From NCBI GenBank assembly GCA_030600135.1, contig JAUVMS010000018.1:1-15031 (forward strand): 15,031 nt of DNA, written 5' to 3'. Source of the DNA: Hyphomicrobiales bacterium. GTDB lineage: Bacteria; Pseudomonadota; Alphaproteobacteria; Rhizobiales; JAUVMS01. Positions 1-8,500 of this stretch are shown in pieces (positions within the stretch are counted from its first letter, which is position 1; every line of letters starts with the position of its first letter). The notes under the pieces are model-generated. The model had not been told where the DNA came from and made no database searches. It saw only the letters and a program-made list of their open reading frames with translations. Position numbers and translations under genes: made by a program.

Positions 1-491
1 CCAAAAATGTCGTCCAGTTGTTGGCGCGAAACCTGGCGGTAGTTCGCCTGTTCCAGTAGGCAAGTCATGTATTTGATTAGGCGGCGTTTCAGTCTTGCCT
101 GTTGTTCAGGCGTGTATTCCATGGTGCGAACCGTGTCGCGATCCGGGCTGAATGGCAGGTAGGCCTCCTTCAGCTTGAGCAATCGAATGGCATAGGTTTG
201 GTGGCGCCATGCCGCGAGAAACTTGAAAAATTTCTGCACTGCCGCCGACTCGTTGGGCGGCCAAGCGCTTTCCCGCGTCAACCGATCCATAATCGCGAAT
301 CGCGTCAGCGGAATGAAGGTTTCTCTTTCGGTTTCAGTGCCGACAATGCCGGTGGTGTCTTCGGCCGCGACCTCGGCTCCATCGGTTACGGGCCCTCGGT
401 TGGAGAATTCTCCCGGTTCACTTGCAACTGCGGCATCGGTATCAACGACTATGCCACTCCCGGTCCTGCTGCGTGCCTCGGCCATGCTCAT
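1..491 (-). CDS. DUF3754 (TMEM143-like) family protein, N-terminal part only
   Basis: The frame is open from ATG 491 to the left edge (163 residues, no stop), so the C-terminal part lies outside the window. Residues 1 to about 55 are low-complexity, rich in Ala, Glu, Thr and Gly, and probably disordered. From about residue 58 the protein is folded-looking: FIPLTRFAIMDRL, then a helical stretch with WRHQTYAIRLLKLKEAYLPF and SPDRDT at about 103-128. The pattern of FIP near the start followed by an aromatic/His helix and 'K-aY-PF-PD-DT' is what I recall for DUF3754, the family of mitochondrial TMEM143. Those proteins are expected to have membrane segments further on, not visible here. The function is unknown. 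The start is firmly set by AAGGAGG seven bases upstream. It is on the same strand as uvrD, 297 bp behind it, so co-transcription is possible but unproven. Family call is by eye; coding status is more certain than the name. Confidence 0.72.
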   Translation of the reverse strand, partial: MSMAEARSRTGSGIVVDTDAAVASEPGEFSNRGPVTDGAEVAAEDTTGIVGTETERETFIPLTRFAIMDRLTRESAWPPNESAAVQKFFKFLAAWRHQTYAIRLLKLKEAYLPFSPDRDTVRTMEYTPEQQARLKRRLIKYMTCLLEQANYRQVSRQQLDDIF

Positions 492-498
492 GACGAAG

Positions 499-505
499 CC
501 TCCTT
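499..505 (-). promoter_or_regulatory. Strong Shine-Dalgarno of the DUF3754-like gene
   Basis: The minus strand reads AAGGAGG, a full match to the anti-SD core, with seven bases before ATG 491. It fixes the start of the left-edge gene and shows that this frame, rather than the overlapping open frames on the plus strand, is translated. Confidence 0.8.
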
Positions 506-788
506 CACGCTTTGCGACATTGAATGTGGCCTGCAGCCAAGATCCAACTCGCCCCCAACAACTGACTTTTCAACGGCACGTGGCACCGTCGATACAATAG
601 ATAGGCGCTCTTTGCCCAAAGGCGCGAACGATAGTAACTGCGAGTTTGTGCCGTATTATGGCCGCCCCGAGCAAATCGATACTCAGTGCAAATTGGAACT
701 TTCCTTATATTCGAGGATGTTGAGACGTGCAGCAATTTCTAGCTCTGGTTGCCTGTTTTCTTACTGCGCCGTTCGCAACATCCCTCCC

Positions 789-3167
789 TCAGGCAGGCGT
801 GACAAAACTGTCAACAACACGCTTGCGCCCGGCACTCTCAAAGTCGATGACCAGCTTGTTGCCGTCCACCTCGGTGACTGTCCCAACCCCGAATTTCTGA
901 TGCATGACCCGCTCGCCGACGCCATAGCGTGCGTCATGCACCGTGCTCGAGGCCACGAACTCGCCGTCAATGGTGATGGGCCCCCTGTCCCGAACAGCTT
1001 GCGGCTTTTCCGCCCACTGTCGCTGGGCCCGCCGCCAACCCGGTGTTGAATAGCTGCTCTGAAATCCCGCCCCCGGTTTGTCAAACCTGCTGGTGCCGGG
1101 GTTGCTGAAATAGTTGCCCGGCCGCTGACTGTCCACGACCACCTCGACATGCTCTTCCGGCAGCTCGTCGACGAAGCGCGACGGTATGGCCGACTGCCAG
1201 AGCGCGTGGATTCGCCTGTTTTGCGTGAACGATATGCAGGCCCGGCGCTTGGCACGCGTAATTCCGACATAGGCGAGGCGGCGCTCTTCTTCGAGGCCGG
1301 CCTGGCCGCTCTCATCCAGCGATCGCTGATGGGGAAACAACCCCTCCTCCCAGCCGGGCAGGAACACGGTGTCGAATTCAAGTCCCTTGGCCGCGTGCAG
1401 TGTCATCAGGCTGACGCGATCGACGTCATCGTTTGTGTCGGCGTCCATCACCAGCGACACGTGTTCCAGAAAACCCTGCATGGTTTCGAATTCGCCCATG
1501 AAGCGGATCAATTCCTTGAGGTTTTCGAGCCGCGAATGGGCTTGTGGACTCTTGTCGCGCTGCCACATCTCGGTGTAGCCGGACTCGTCCAAGATCAGTT
1601 CAGCGAGTTCCGTGTGCGCCATGCCCTCGAGCATCGAGCGCCAACGCTCGAACATTGCGATCAAGCCTGCCAGCGCACGGCGCGGCTTAGGCCCCAACTC
1701 GTCGGTTTCTACGATTTCCTTGGCCGCGTGATAGAGCGGGATCGCGCGAGCGCGGGCATGGCTCATCACCTTCTGGAGGCTTGCCTGGCCCAGACCGCGC
1801 TTGGGCACGTTGAAAACCCGTTCGAACTTGAGGTCGTTGGCTGAATTGACCATCACGTCCAAGAACGCGGTTGCGTCCTTTATCTCCGCGCGTTCATAGA
1901 ACCGCGGCCCGCCAATCACGCGATAGGGCAGACCGAGCGTGACGAAGCGATCCTCGAATGCGCGCATTTGAAACGAGGCTCGAACCAGGATCGCGATCTC
2001 GTTGAGGGCATGATTAGCGCGTTGCAAGCTTTCAATCTCGTCGCCGATCGTGCGGGCTTCCTCTTCATCGTCCCAGACGCCCTGAACGCGCAACTTTTCA
2101 CCGTCACCGATGTCGGTATGTAGCGTCTTGCCCAAGCGGCCTTCGTTTTGTGCAATGAGCCCCGATGCCGCCGCGAGTATGTGGCCCGTCGAGCGATAAT
2201 TTTGTTCGACCCGGAAGACCTTGGCGCCAGGAAAATCCTCCTCGAAGCGCAAAATGTTGTCGACCTCCGCCCCGCGCCAGCCGTAGATCGACTGGTCGTC
2301 GTCGCCGACGCAACAAAGATTGCGGTTGCCCTGTGCCAAAAGGCGGAGCCAGAGGTATTGCGCGACGTTGGTGTCCTGATATTCGTCCACCAACATATAG
2401 CGAAAACGCTGATGGAATTCGGCCAAAACGTCGGCATTGTTCTGAAAGAGCCTAAGGCATTCGAGCAGTAGGTCGCCGAAATCGGCGGCGTTCAGCTCCT
2501 TGAGACGGGTTTGATATTGCTCGTAGATTTCCGCGCCCTTGCCGTTGGCAAAAGCAAAAGCTTCGCCGGCCGGCACCTTGTCGGGCGTTAACCCGCGGTT
2601 CTTCCAGCTATCGATTTGTCCAGCGAGCTGGCGCGCCGGCCATCGTTTGGCGTCGATGTCCCCTGCCGCCAGAAGTTGCTTCAACAGCCGAATTTGATCG
2701 TCCGTGTCGAGGATGGTGAAGCTCGATTTCAGACCGACGATTTCGGCATGCCGCCTGAGAATGCGCGCGCAGATCGAGTGAAACGTCCCGAGCCAAGGCA
2801 TGCCCTTCACCGCGCCGCCGACCAACTGGCCCACCCGCTCCTTCATTTCGCGCGCTGCTTTGTTGGTGAACGTCACCGCCAGAATTTGCGAGCCACGTGC
2901 CCTGCCCGTTGCGAGCAAATGGGCAATCCGGGTTGTCAGTATGCGAGTCTTGCCGGTGCCTGCGCCTGCGAGCACAAGTACCGGCCCTTCGAGCGTCTCA
3001 ACCGCGGCGCGCTGCTCGGCGTTGAGCGCTTCGAGGTAGGGCGGAAAGGCATGCGCGAGCGCCCGCTCCGAGACGGATCGCTTTGTTGTGATTGCCGGCT
3101 CTTGTGATCCATCGGGCGCGTTACGCACGACGTCCACCCCGCTCGATTGCTTTCGACTCGCCGCCAT
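789..3167 (-). CDS. uvrD: UvrD/PcrA-type superfamily 1A DNA helicase
   Basis: ATP-dependent 3'-5' DNA helicase of nucleotide excision repair and methyl-directed mismatch repair; it also removes proteins from DNA. All SF1A motifs are visible: Walker A AGAGTGKT (67-74), motif Ia TFTNKAAREM (99-108), GTFHS (127-131), Walker B VDEYQD (260-265), motif III GDDDQSIYGWRGA (288-300), motif IV region QNYRST (322-327), motif V TLHAAKGLEFD (589-599) and motif VI VGITRAKRR (634-642). The C-terminus (about 745-792, GVGERVMHQKFGVGTV) matches the Tudor-like tail of PcrA/UvrD. At 792 residues it is slightly longer than the E. coli protein; about 45 variable residues precede the first helicase motif. No other Met lies in that extension, so ATG 3167 is the only good start. 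A TATAAT lies eight bases upstream, hinting at a very short or absent leader. uvrD and pcrA cannot be told apart here; uvrD is usual in proteobacteria. Confidence 0.96.
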   Translation of the reverse strand: MAASRKQSSGVDVVRNAPDGSQEPAITTKRSVSERALAHAFPPYLEALNAEQRAAVETLEGPVLVLAGAGTGKTRILTTRIAHLLATGRARGSQILAVTFTNKAAREMKERVGQLVGGAVKGMPWLGTFHSICARILRRHAEIVGLKSSFTILDTDDQIRLLKQLLAAGDIDAKRWPARQLAGQIDSWKNRGLTPDKVPAGEAFAFANGKGAEIYEQYQTRLKELNAADFGDLLLECLRLFQNNADVLAEFHQRFRYMLVDEYQDTNVAQYLWLRLLAQGNRNLCCVGDDDQSIYGWRGAEVDNILRFEEDFPGAKVFRVEQNYRSTGHILAAASGLIAQNEGRLGKTLHTDIGDGEKLRVQGVWDDEEEARTIGDEIESLQRANHALNEIAILVRASFQMRAFEDRFVTLGLPYRVIGGPRFYERAEIKDATAFLDVMVNSANDLKFERVFNVPKRGLGQASLQKVMSHARARAIPLYHAAKEIVETDELGPKPRRALAGLIAMFERWRSMLEGMAHTELAELILDESGYTEMWQRDKSPQAHSRLENLKELIRFMGEFETMQGFLEHVSLVMDADTNDDVDRVSLMTLHAAKGLEFDTVFLPGWEEGLFPHQRSLDESGQAGLEEERRLAYVGITRAKRRACISFTQNRRIHALWQSAIPSRFVDELPEEHVEVVVDSQRPGNYFSNPGTSRFDKPGAGFQSSYSTPGWRRAQRQWAEKPQAVRDRGPITIDGEFVASSTVHDARYGVGERVMHQKFGVGTVTEVDGNKLVIDFESAGRKRVVDSFVTPA

Positions 3168-3175
3168 GGTGCCGG

Positions 3176-3181
3176 ATTATA
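3176..3181 (-). promoter_or_regulatory. Candidate -10 box of uvrD (possible leaderless start)
   Basis: The minus strand reads TATAAT, a perfect -10 hexamer, ending eight bases before the uvrD ATG. Transcription starting about seven bases downstream would begin one or two bases before the start codon, giving a leaderless message. No good -35 hexamer is found at 16-19 bp spacing (ACTTCC at 17 bp), and no Shine-Dalgarno lies between. A chance match is possible. Confidence 0.35.
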
Positions 3182-3289
3182 GCATGACGCGCCGGGCCGG
3201 AAGTGGGCATGGTCCGACGTCCACAGGAGGTCTGACTGAATGGGCAGCGCCACACTGCAAAGCACCGCCCCGGCGGCGGCGGCCTTCAA

Positions 3290-5032
3290 TCATTTGTGCT
3301 CTTCCACGTGCGCATCGATCAATGCGGCATTGAAAGCGTGCAACGCCGAAACATGTTCCGCCCATCCGATGACACGCCGGGTGTCGTACTCGTGCACCAC
3401 CGCAATGCGCTGCTCACCAGAGCGGTCGAAGGCACGAAGTGCCGATTCCACTGTATCCGAAGGCAACAGCCAAGGCTGTTGGTCGTCCTCCTCCAATTGC
3501 GCGACTGTTTCATCTGCACCGAGCGGATTCATGAACTCGCGCACGCACAACTTTCGCATGATCTCCTTATGCGGCCCCTCTTGCAAAAAGAGCCCGCGGG
3601 TCGAGAGCTGCCAATGAAAGTAGCTCGCGCCATGCACGGCATTGGTGAGCCCGTTGGCGATCGAAACCACCAGCAGCAACGCGATGGTCATCTCATAGCC
3701 ACCGGTGAGCTCGAACACCATGACGGTGGTGGAGATTGGTGCGCCAAGTATGGCACCGGCGACCGCACCCATACCAAGAATGGCATAGAGCCCGTTGCTG
3801 GAGGCGACCTCGGGAAATACCGATGCCGCGAGGATACCGAAGGCACCTCCGGCCATGGCCCCAAGATAGATTGCAGGCGAAAAAATTCCGCCCCCAAACC
3901 GGCTGGCGAGGGTAATGGACGTCGCCGCGGTCTTGGCCACCAGCAGCGCAAACAGGAGTTGGAGGCTGAGCCCCTGCTTGAGTGCGTTGTCGGTCGTTTC
4001 GTAGCCGACGCCGAGGATCTGTGGGAAGAATATTGCGATCGCGCCCACCAACAGGCCGCCGACAACCGGACGTAGCCAAAGCGGAATGTCGACGCTCCAA
4101 GCAACCCGTTCGGTCACCATCAGCGACGACTGAAAAATGATGGCAACCGCGGCACAGGTGAGACCCAGCAGTGCGAATGCCGGGAATTCCCAGTAGGACG
4201 TTATTTGGTATTGCGGGATGATGAAGGCCGGGAAATCGCCGAGATGCACGCGGGCGATCAAGGTGCCGGCGACACTTGCAATCACAATGGGCACGAATGC
4301 GCTCATGGCGAAATGCGCCAGGATCACCTCGCAAGCAAACAGCACGCCTGCGATCGGTGCGTTGAACGACGCCGAGACTGCGGCCGCGACGCCGGACGCA
4401 AGTAGCGTGCGCCGCGCGCTCGACGGCAAGTTGAAGAGATCCTCGATCGCCGAGGCAACCGTCGCGCCGAGGTGTACGACGGGCCCCTCCCGGCCAGCGC
4501 TCGCGCCGGCACCCAGAGAAATTGCGGCAATGATCGCGCTTATGAACCCGGTGCGGGTGTCGATGTTGCAGTCCCTGACCGCACGGGCCTCTATGACGTC
4601 GGCGACGCCATGTGCACGACGGCCAGGCGTAAACCGCTGCAAAATGTAGCCGACCACAAGACCGCCCGCGGCTGGCGCCAACAAGATCAACCACCAAGGC
4701 AACTCGCTTGCCGCCGAAAAGACCGTTTCCGACGCAGTGCCAAGCCAGAGCAACTGTACGAACCCAATGAGCAAACGAAAGCTGATGGCCGCATAGGCCA
4801 CGCCAATGCCGATCAATAGCGCCAGGAGCCAGACAATGAACGATCGATTTTCGATGAAGGCTCTGAGGTTTGGCGCAGTCCGGTCGAACAGCAGGGTATT
4901 GACCCAAGCGATCAGATTCTTTGCGGCGAGGTTGTCACGCACCCAGGGCAGCCGAAATCGACCACCTTGCGCCAGCCCGTCGGCGGAGCGTTCTTGATCG
5001 TCTTTCTCTTGTGAAGGCTGCGTGACCATCAT
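3290..5032 (-). CDS. ClC-family chloride channel/transporter with degenerate CBS-like tail
   Basis: Inner-membrane anion channel or H+/Cl- exchanger, 580 residues from ATG 5032. The family signatures are present: AHGVADVIEA (140-149) in place of the usual GSGIP, GREGP (180-184) with the gating glutamate Glu182, and GGIFSP (381-386). Many hydrophobic helices run from about 60 to 475. The residue matching the internal proton glutamate (E. coli Glu203) is Val236 in FACEV, as in channel-type ClCs, and the central Tyr appears to be Phe472 in SYFHWQL. Residues from about 487 to the end are soluble and look like a weak CBS-domain pair. The frame is open up to a TTG at 5071, but the ATG pair at 5032/5029 with GGA just upstream is a better start. 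It is divergent from asmA. The substrate is not shown by sequence; the GREGP glutamate argues against the fluoride-specific CLC-F clade. Confidence 0.93.
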   Translation of the reverse strand: MMVTQPSQEKDDQERSADGLAQGGRFRLPWVRDNLAAKNLIAWVNTLLFDRTAPNLRAFIENRSFIVWLLALLIGIGVAYAAISFRLLIGFVQLLWLGTASETVFSAASELPWWLILLAPAAGGLVVGYILQRFTPGRRAHGVADVIEARAVRDCNIDTRTGFISAIIAAISLGAGASAGREGPVVHLGATVASAIEDLFNLPSSARRTLLASGVAAAVSASFNAPIAGVLFACEVILAHFAMSAFVPIVIASVAGTLIARVHLGDFPAFIIPQYQITSYWEFPAFALLGLTCAAVAIIFQSSLMVTERVAWSVDIPLWLRPVVGGLLVGAIAIFFPQILGVGYETTDNALKQGLSLQLLFALLVAKTAATSITLASRFGGGIFSPAIYLGAMAGGAFGILAASVFPEVASSNGLYAILGMGAVAGAILGAPISTTVMVFELTGGYEMTIALLLVVSIANGLTNAVHGASYFHWQLSTRGLFLQEGPHKEIMRKLCVREFMNPLGADETVAQLEEDDQQPWLLPSDTVESALRAFDRSGEQRIAVVHEYDTRRVIGWAEHVSALHAFNAALIDAHVEEHK

Positions 5033-5261
5033 GAATTCCGTAAGTCGGCACGCAAAGTGGGCGAAGTACAATGAATTGGGCTTTTATCAGAATGTCGTAG
5101 TTTGGACAGAATTTAGATTTCAACAAGATATTGCTCGTGTGCTGCAGCAAAGAGGCGCACATTGCAAATTGATTGCGGGCGAACGCAACGGGGCGAATTA
5201 GCTGGCGTCGTTGTCGAATCGCCACATTATGGGGCTGCAAAGCCGTTTAAGTGGTTGTTTG

Positions 5262-5282
5262 TGCAATTAGAGTTATTGCACT
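5262..5282. promoter_or_regulatory. Operator-like inverted repeat in the clc/asmA divergent region
   Basis: GTGCAAT (5262-5268) and ATTGCAC (5276-5282) are perfect inverted arms around a 7-base centre. The 14-bp centre-to-centre spacing, the AT-rich core and the position between divergent genes fit a binding site for a dimeric repressor. It could equally form a small RNA hairpin. No regulator gene is nearby to name the partner. Confidence 0.35.
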
Positions 5283-5525
5283 GGTTGCAGAATTCCGGCA
5301 TGCACGCTTGTTGAGGTACTGGTGGGGACAGCACCGTGACTTGGGGCGGTACCAATTGCCCACAAAAAGGCACCACGGCGTGTTAACGCTAAAATGTGGT
5401 TGCAACGAGTTGATTCGACCTATCGGCGGACGCGGTGCAACGCTCTGTGTTGCATGCCACTGGCAGGTCGAATTTATCGGCTCAAGTGCATGAACTGTGA
5501 CCCACAATTGAACGGTTGGTCGAGC

Positions 5526-5532
5526 TGGAGGG
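5526..5532 (+). promoter_or_regulatory. Shine-Dalgarno that supports the TTG start of asmA
   Basis: TGGAGGG lies nine bases before TTG 5542. An in-frame TGA at 5509-5511 and the absence of ATG or GTG between that stop and the TTG make TTG 5542 the only start that keeps the N-terminal membrane anchor. Confidence 0.7.
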
Positions 5533-5541
5533 CTTGAGACC

Positions 5542-8500
5542 TTGAACTCGTTCCTTCTTGCCGTTGGCGGATTTCTTGTCGTTGTGCTCTGCGCTTTGTT
5601 CGCGGTGCCACATTTTGTCGACTGGAACACCCATCGCAGTGCCTTCGAGGCCCAAGCGACCCGCCTTCTCGGTCGCGAGGTGCGCGTTGGAGGGGAAGTC
5701 AATCTCCGATTGCTGCCGGTGCCCTACATCAGCTTCGAAAATGTCCGCGTTGCTGACGTCACCGGACGTTTTGACAAGCCCCTCGTCAAACTTGAAGCCT
5801 ACACCGTTTGGCTTTCCGTTCCGCCGCTGCTCCAGGGCCGGATAGAGGCTCGCGAAATGGAGTTGGTTCGTCCCCGCTTCCAGTTTGCCGTTGATGACCA
5901 AGGGCGAGGTAACTGGCAAGGTCTAGGCGGAGGCGATCCAGACTTTCCTTTTGCGCCTAAGGCCGTAGCCCTCAGGTCGGCCCAGATCCGTGACGGCGTC
6001 ATTAGCCTGCGGGGATCGGGCGGACAGGTATTGCTGGCTGCCAGCAAGCTCGACGGCGAGCTTTCCGCTGGCGCGCTGCGCGGACCGTATCGCTTCCGAG
6101 GCACCGTGGCGCAGGGCGATGAACAGCGCGAGTTGAAGATATCGACGGGTCGTATTTCCGAGCAAGATGGTCTCAACTTCAAGGCCACGTTGCATGGTGC
6201 GGCGGACACCGCCACGTACGTTCTGGAGGGCACCCTGCAAGAGCGTGCAGGCGAGCTTGCCCTGGAAGGCGGGCTAACCGGCCGTTTGCCGTTTCCTGGC
6301 AAAGGTGGCAAGGATGGGGCGCCGAATGTACTCGACCTCAAGGCGACCATCGAGGCCAATACCAGTCGGTTGCGCATCGCCGCTTTGGCGCTGACTTTCG
6401 AGACCGCCGGGAAACCGCAGCTGGTGACTGGCAGTGCCGATGCTTCTTGGAGCGAGGCATTGAGCCTGTCCGCCAAGTTGCAGGCACGCTGGCTCGATCT
6501 CGATCATTTGGCCGGCGAAGGCGAACCGGTCGCGCCTTGGCAGGCCTTTCGTCAGGCAGCCAGCTTCGTTGAAAGAATTTTGCCTCGCGAGACCAAGACG
6601 CGACTCGAGGTCGTAATCGAAAAGGCCAATCTTGCGCACGCCTTGGTCGAAGATATCGATCTGCGTCTTAGTCGCGACGACGGCCCCTTGCGCCTCGAAA
6701 GGTTCGAAGTCGGGCTGCCGGGCCAGGCAAAACTCGAGATGACGGGTTTGGTGTTGTCGCAGCAAAACGGCGAAACCGGTTTCAGCGGCGATGCTGCGCT
6801 AAGAGGAGCGAGCTTGGCGCGCTTGCTCGCCTGGGCTTCTCCAAGTTGGACGCAATCGGCACCCGATGTCGAGAGCCACTTCTCAATTCGCAGCAATCTC
6901 GCTATCGACCAATCCGCAATGATCTTGCGCGACGTGTCCGGTGAGATTGCCGGGAGCACCTTTCGCGCCAACCTCAGCCAGAGCTTCGAACACGAGCGAA
7001 TTTTCGATTTGCATTTTGAAAGCGATCGGCTTGATTTGCGCGATATGGGCAACGCCCGGCTGACGTTCGAAGATTTGCGGCAAGTCCTTGCGGTCGGTGA
7101 CACTCAGGCCTCTGGCGATGAGGCAAACTCGCTGCAACAATTTCTTTCGCAACGCGATGCAAGTTTCGACGTGCGCATCGGCCAATTGGTTTTGAGCGAG
7201 CGCACAGTCAACGACCTGTCTGCGAATCTCCAGTTGCGCAAAGGCCATTTGAGCATTTCCAGCTTGGAGCTCGCATCGAGCGATGGCCTCGAGCTGGACA
7301 TCAAGGGAGACGTCAATGGGTTTGACACCTCGCCCAAGGGCCAGCTCCGTTATGTCGCGGAAGCCCGAGAGTCGGGCGCACTCAAAGAGATGATTTCGTT
7401 TTTCGGCCTCGAGGCTTCGGACCTGGTGGGACCGCGGGTGATCGAATTTCTCGCGCCTGGCCGCGTTGCCGGTGTGCTGGAATTTGGTGCCAGGGGCCAA
7501 GGCTCGATCGATCTCTCGATTGATGGCGCGGCCGGCGGTGGGCGAACGATGGCCCAGGTGCGCTTTGATGGCAGCTTCGACGATATTGATGGCGGAACGG
7601 TTGATGTGACGGCGTCGCTGGAACACGAGGACGGTCATGCGCTTTTGGCCAAGTTCGCTCCCTCAATACGCACGCAGCCGGCAACCGACCGTGAGCGGCG
7701 GTCGGGTGGTCGTGTCGGCAACCCGCAGCCCGGACTGATATCAATTCGCGCAAGCGGCACGCCACGCCACGGCATGACATCGGTGGCCTCGTTTTCGGCA
7801 GGCGGGGTGCAAGCCAGCTATAATGGTTTGATCACAGTTGCAGGCGAGCAGGCGTCGCTGGAAGGCAGACTGACGCTTTCGGCCGCCGATGCTCGCGACG
7901 CGCTGGCGCTGGCTGGCCTTGGCGCTTTGCGGGGACAACTGATCGGGCCGCTCGGTTTTCGCTCCGACATTTCCCTCAAAAATAAGAAGCTCACCTTGGC
8001 TCGGACGCGGCTTACCGCGGATGGAACCTCGCTGAGTGGCGGTGGCACGATCGAATCCGACGGTTCGGGTTACCATATTTCGCTTCAGAGCGAGACCGAC
8101 AGAGCATCGTTTGCCCAGTTGTTGGGAGTGCTTGTTGAATCTCCCGCCGAGCCCACTGTCATTCGCAACGCCCAAAGTATGGTCAGTGCGCTGGCCAATG
8201 TCGACGATGGCGCAAACCGTGAGTGGCTCTCCGACCGACCATTCGACCTTGAGCCGTTGCAAGGCATCACGGGCACCTGGCGCATGAAATTGGCGCACTT
8301 GGAGATCACCCAAGGCATGACGGTGCTCGATGCGGCGATGCTATTCCGTTTTGACGCCGACAAGATTGGCTTAGAGGATTTCGAGGCCACCGCCCTCGGA
8401 GGCCGACTGTCTGGCAAGGGCGTACTCGCAAGGGCACGAGCCGGCGCTTCATTTACGCTCGAAGCGCGGTTGGCGGACGGCAATCTCGCAGCCCTAGGTG

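Larger units (their letters stand above)
5033..5541. other. Non-coding divergent region between the ClC gene and asmA
   Basis: About 500 bp separate the outward-facing clc and asmA starts, so it must hold both promoters. I see no convincing gene: the open frames (5247-5702 minus, 5251-5493 plus) lack recognisable protein character and the first runs into asmA. It contains a perfect 7-bp inverted repeat at 5262-5282, a 10-bp palindrome TGCTGCAGCA at 5140-5149, and a GGTACC-centred weak dyad near 5344-5362. No clear -35/-10 pair and no tRNA-like or known RNA fold was recognised. Confidence 0.6.

Noticed and set aside
505..735. 76-residue minus-strand open frame between uvrD and the DUF3754-like gene
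   Set aside because: Irregular composition rich in Cys, Tyr and Arg, no Shine-Dalgarno or family resemblance, and it ends inside the RBS of the next gene.
102..1049. 315-residue plus-strand open frame
   Set aside because: It lies antisense to the DUF3754-like gene and the uvrD 3' end, both supported by conserved motifs. Its own protein has no recognisable pattern.
3265..3279. Terminator behind the ClC gene
   Set aside because: CCGCC and GGCGG could form a 5-bp stem, but the region is a simple GCC-type run with no T-tract and several competing pairings.
3693..4907. 404-residue minus-strand frame inside the ClC gene
   Set aside because: An out-of-frame shadow of the ClC gene, rich in Arg, His and Cys as expected from frame-shifted GC-rich coding DNA.
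5251..5493. 80-residue plus-strand small gene or structured RNA upstream of asmA
   Set aside because: No Shine-Dalgarno, no protein family resemblance, and no fold or conserved core of a known RNA recognised by eye.
5247..5702. 151-residue minus-strand frame across the asmA start
   Set aside because: It overlaps the anchored N-terminus of asmA, and its own protein is low-complexity Thr/Arg-rich with no recognisable pattern.
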